Assembly (NCBI GenBank): GCA_012520655.1
Contig: JAAYNW010000020.1
Location: 1-64,000, forward strand
Source: Clostridiales bacterium
GTDB lineage: Bacteria; Bacillota; Clostridia; Lachnospirales; Lachnospiraceae
Length of the DNA: 64,000 nucleotides
Direction of reading: 5' to 3'
In this document: in pieces, positions 61,364 through 64,000 of the stretch
How the letters are laid out: each line of letters starts with the position of its first letter
Position numbering within the stretch: position 1 is the stretch's first letter
Translations under genes and position numbers: made by a program
The notes under the pieces: model-generated
What the model was told of the DNA's origin: nothing
Database searches by the model: none
What the model saw: only the letters and a program-made list of their open reading frames with translations

Positions 61364-63844
61364 ATGGCTAAAAAGTCGGCAATGGATTTTGATAAGGAAT
61401 TATTTAAAAGAAGTGTTGTTTATAATGTAAAAACTTTATATAGAAAAACCATGGAGGAGGCGACACCGCAGCAGATTTTTCAGGCGGTGTCCTACGCCAT
61501 TAAAGATGCAATTGTCGATACATGGATGACAACACAGAAAGAGTATGAGAAACAAGACCCTAAAATGGTTTATTATCTGTCCATGGAATTCTTGATGGGC
61601 AGGGCTCTCGGCAATAATATTATTAATTTGCAGTCATATGAACCGGTGAAAGAGGCATTGGAGGAATTGGGTGCGGATATCAATGTGATAGAGGATCAGG
61701 AGCCGGATGCAGCGCTTGGCAACGGTGGTCTGGGAAGGCTCGCGGCTTGTTTTCTCGATTCCCTTGCAACGTTGGGCTATCCTGCATATGGTTGTGGTAT
61801 CCGTTACCGTTACGGCATGTTCAAACAGCAGATTAAGGATGGATATCAGATAGAGGTACCCGATAACTGGCTGGAAAACGGCAATCCCTTTGAGTTAAGA
61901 AGACCGGAATATGCGAAAGAGGTTAAGTTCGGCGGATATGTGAATGTATACGTAGATGAGAACGGCAGAAGCATTTTCAAACAGGAGGGTTATCAATCAG
62001 TCAATGCCATTCCTTATGATTTGCCTATCGTAGGTTACGGAAATGGTATCGTTAATACGCTTCGTATCTGGGACGCACAGCCGGTAGAGTGCTTCAGGCT
62101 GGATTCTTTCGATAAAGGAGATTATCAAAAAGCGGTGGAGCAGGAGAACCTTGCAAGGAATATCGTGGAGGTTCTGTATCCCAACGATAATCATTATGCG
62201 GGCAAGGAGCTGCGTTTAAAACAGCAGTATTTTTTCATATCCGCATCAGTGCAGGAAGCAGTGGCAAAATACATGCGTAAGCATGAAGATATCCGAAAAT
62301 TTCATGAAAAGGTTACTTTTCAGTTAAACGATACGCATCCTACGGTAGCGATTGCGGAATTGATGCGGATTCTTATGGATGAGTATTATCTTACATGGGA
62401 CGAAGCTTGGACTGTCACCACAAAAACGTGTGCATATACCAATCATACGATTATGTCGGAAGCGCTCGAAAAGTGGCCCATCGAATTATTCTCGAGACTG
62501 CTTCCCAGAATCTATCAGATTGTGGAAGAAATCAACCGGCGTTTCGTGAAGCAGATTGAACAGATTTATCCGGACAATCAGGAAAAAATCCGAAAAATGG
62601 CCATTATTTATGATGGTCAGGTGAAGATGGCACATCTCGCTATTGTTACGGGCTATTCGGTAAACGGTGTGGCGAGGCTGCACACAGAGATATTAAAAAA
62701 ACAGGAATTAAAAGACTTCTACGAGATGATGCCGGAGAAATTTAATAATAAGACAAATGGTATTACTCAGAGGCGCTTCCTTCTCCACGGCAATCCACTT
62801 CTCGCCGACTGGATAACTTCTCATATAGGTCCCGAATGGATTACGGATTTGCCGAAACTTAGCAAACTGAAGGTTTATGCGGAAGATGAGAAAGCCCAAC
62901 AGGAGTTTATGAATATTAAATATAAGAATAAAATCCGCCTGGCGGAATATATTCTGGAGAATAACGGTATTGAGGTAGACCCGCGCTCAATCTATGATGT
63001 GCAGGTAAAGAGGCTTCATGAATATAAGAGACAGCTTCTGAATATTCTCCATATTATGCACCTTTATAACCAACTGAAAGAGCATCCGGAGATGGATTTT
63101 TATCCGAGAACTTTTATATTTGGTGCGAAAGCGGCTGCCGGATACAGGAATGCGAAGCTTACCATCAAATTGATTAATGCGGTAGGAGATGTAATCAACA
63201 ACGACTTGACTATCCGGGGTAAGCTGAAAGTCGTATTTATTGAAGATTATAGAGTATCCAATGCGGAGATGATTTTTGCCGCAGCGGACGTCTCCGAACA
63301 GATATCTACGGCAAGTAAAGAAGCGTCAGGCACCGGAAATATGAAGTTTATGCTTAACGGCGCTATTACGCTCGGAACAATGGATGGTGCGAATGTGGAA
63401 ATCGTAGAAGAAGTGGGCAAAGAAAACGCGATTATTTTCGGACTCGGCTCCGACGAGGTTATACGGTATGAAAACTTCGGCGGATATGACCCGATGGAAA
63501 TATTCAATAACAATCCAGACGTCAGAAAGGTGCTGATGCAGTTAATCAACGGTACTTATTCCAAGAACGATCCGGATTTGTTCCGTCCTCTCTACAATTC
63601 ACTCCTGAACACACAAAGTACGGCAAAAGCCGATACGTACTTTATTCTGAAGGATTTTGAGGCATATGCGGAAGCGCAGAAGAGAGTTCAGACGGCTTAT
63701 AAAGATGAAAGAAACTGGGCAAAGAGCGTTATATTAAATGTGGCATGCTCCGGCAAGTTTTCTTCCGACAGAACCATTGAAGAATATGTAAAAGATATAT
63801 GGCACTTGGATAAGGTAGTCTTACCACCAAGAAAAAACAAATAA
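61364..63844 (+). CDS. glgP: Glycogen/maltodextrin phosphorylase
   Basis: The 826-residue PLP enzyme releases glucose 1-phosphate from alpha-1,4-glucans. It has the family segments YYLSMEFLMGRALGNN, LGNGGLGRLAACFLDSLATL cut to two parts, and EASGTGNMKFMLNGAITLGT with the PLP lysine. DYRVSNAEMI and QLNDTHPTVAIAELMR also match. Length is normal for bacterial phosphorylase. It has its own promoter and a GTGGGAGGTCCTAC ribosome binding site. Together with the upstream GH13 enzyme it degrades imported maltodextrin or stored glycogen made via GlgC/GlgD. Confidence 0.97.
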   Translation: MAKKSAMDFDKELFKRSVVYNVKTLYRKTMEEATPQQIFQAVSYAIKDAIVDTWMTTQKEYEKQDPKMVYYLSMEFLMGRALGNNIINLQSYEPVKEALEELGADINVIEDQEPDAALGNGGLGRLAACFLDSLATLGYPAYGCGIRYRYGMFKQQIKDGYQIEVPDNWLENGNPFELRRPEYAKEVKFGGYVNVYVDENGRSIFKQEGYQSVNAIPYDLPIVGYGNGIVNTLRIWDAQPVECFRLDSFDKGDYQKAVEQENLARNIVEVLYPNDNHYAGKELRLKQQYFFISASVQEAVAKYMRKHEDIRKFHEKVTFQLNDTHPTVAIAELMRILMDEYYLTWDEAWTVTTKTCAYTNHTIMSEALEKWPIELFSRLLPRIYQIVEEINRRFVKQIEQIYPDNQEKIRKMAIIYDGQVKMAHLAIVTGYSVNGVARLHTEILKKQELKDFYEMMPEKFNNKTNGITQRRFLLHGNPLLADWITSHIGPEWITDLPKLSKLKVYAEDEKAQQEFMNIKYKNKIRLAEYILENNGIEVDPRSIYDVQVKRLHEYKRQLLNILHIMHLYNQLKEHPEMDFYPRTFIFGAKAAAGYRNAKLTIKLINAVGDVINNDLTIRGKLKVVFIEDYRVSNAEMIFAAADVSEQISTASKEASGTGNMKFMLNGAITLGTMDGANVEIVEEVGKENAIIFGLGSDEVIRYENFGGYDPMEIFNNNPDVRKVLMQLINGTYSKNDPDLFRPLYNSLLNTQSTAKADTYFILKDFEAYAEAQKRVQTAYKDERNWAKSVILNVACSGKFSSDRTIEEYVKDIWHLDKVVLPPRKNK

Positions 63845-63858
63845 TATACATTTAATAT

Positions 63859-63905
63859 TAAGCAATATTGCGCATATTTTAATTGTGCATTATTGCTTTT
63901 TTTAT
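63859..63905 (+). terminator. Terminator after glgP
   Basis: AAGCAATA pairs with TATTGCTT, with an inner GCGCA/TGTGC stem, followed by TTTTTATT. Confidence 0.85.
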
Positions 63906-64000
63906 TGCTTCCCAATCTGCTCATGCTCAGTGAATAATTAATTAAAGTTTTTACCAATTGCATGTATTATGTTTTTACATTATAATTGGAAATGATAATC

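Noticed and set aside
1..64000. tRNA, rRNA, CRISPR arrays, insertion sequences, prophage or integrative elements
   Set aside because: I looked for characteristic sequences and gene types on both strands and saw none.

Overview
The window looks like chromosomal DNA of a strictly anaerobic, spore-forming Firmicute of the Clostridia, most likely Lachnospiraceae. The signs are moderately low GC, strong AAGGAGG-type ribosome binding sites, a clostridial 2[4Fe-4S] ferredoxin, pyruvate formate-lyase, sporulation genes (spoVG, spoVT, cwlD), a GlgC/GlgD pair, and many lineage-typical membrane and beta-repeat proteins. I see no rRNA, tRNA, CRISPR array, prophage or insertion sequence. This is core chromosome, and the rplI-dnaB linkage is one often found near the replication origin.

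Layout. 1-3.7 kb: the 3' end of a GdpP-type phosphodiesterase, rplI, dnaB and a MerR-like regulator. 3.7-8.7 kb: fermentation genes (ferredoxin, pflA, a pyruvate formate-lyase split into separate genes, a DUF1858 redox protein) and mecA. 8.7-9.6 kb: a long non-coding stretch with an orphan consensus promoter. 9.6-16 kb: a GH18 protein, cwlD, tsaC, rpiB, upp, a dCMP deaminase and a coiled-coil/SleB hydrolase. 16-23 kb: DUF402, a methyltransferase, an 845-residue exported protein with a degenerate C39-like end, and an XRE/DUF4097 envelope module. 23-30 kb (minus strand): queT with a preQ1 riboswitch, a MATE transporter, prs, dnaI, dnaD and murC, with a DnaA-box cluster between dnaD and murC. 30.7-38.5 kb: glgC, glgD, spoVG, pth, mfd, GNAT. 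38.7-45.5 kb: sigma/anti-sigma pair, xpaC-telA, radical SAM protein, amidase, two YjbQ paralogues. 45.5-47.6 kb: PadR/DUF1700/DUF4097 module. 47.8-51.4 kb: ArsC/Spx-like protein, spoVT, degV, pncB. 51.5-55.1 kb: T-box and ileS. 55.2-63.9 kb: LacI-controlled maltodextrin operon, then glycogen phosphorylase.

How it works together. Alpha-glucans are taken up by an ABC importer and cut by a GH13 enzyme and glycogen phosphorylase. GlgC/GlgD supply ADP-glucose for storage, and pyruvate is split by PFL to acetyl-CoA and formate. Rex-like palindromes lie in front of the PFL operon and of the ferredoxin gene, which suggests redox (NADH/NAD+) control.

The most unusual feature is the PFL locus at 4.8-7.4 kb. 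The 679-residue catalytic core ends before the glycyl-radical domain. That domain is a separate 81-residue gene with its own ribosome binding site. Between the two lies a 67-residue gene that resembles the first half of the radical domain but replaces the glycine loop with a cysteine-bearing tail. Other points worth a second look are the tandem contiguous 9-mer DnaA boxes upstream of dnaD-dnaI, the orphan promoter region at 8.9-9.5 kb, the pseudo-peptidase-like 845-residue protein and the unexplained structured leader before the MATE gene.
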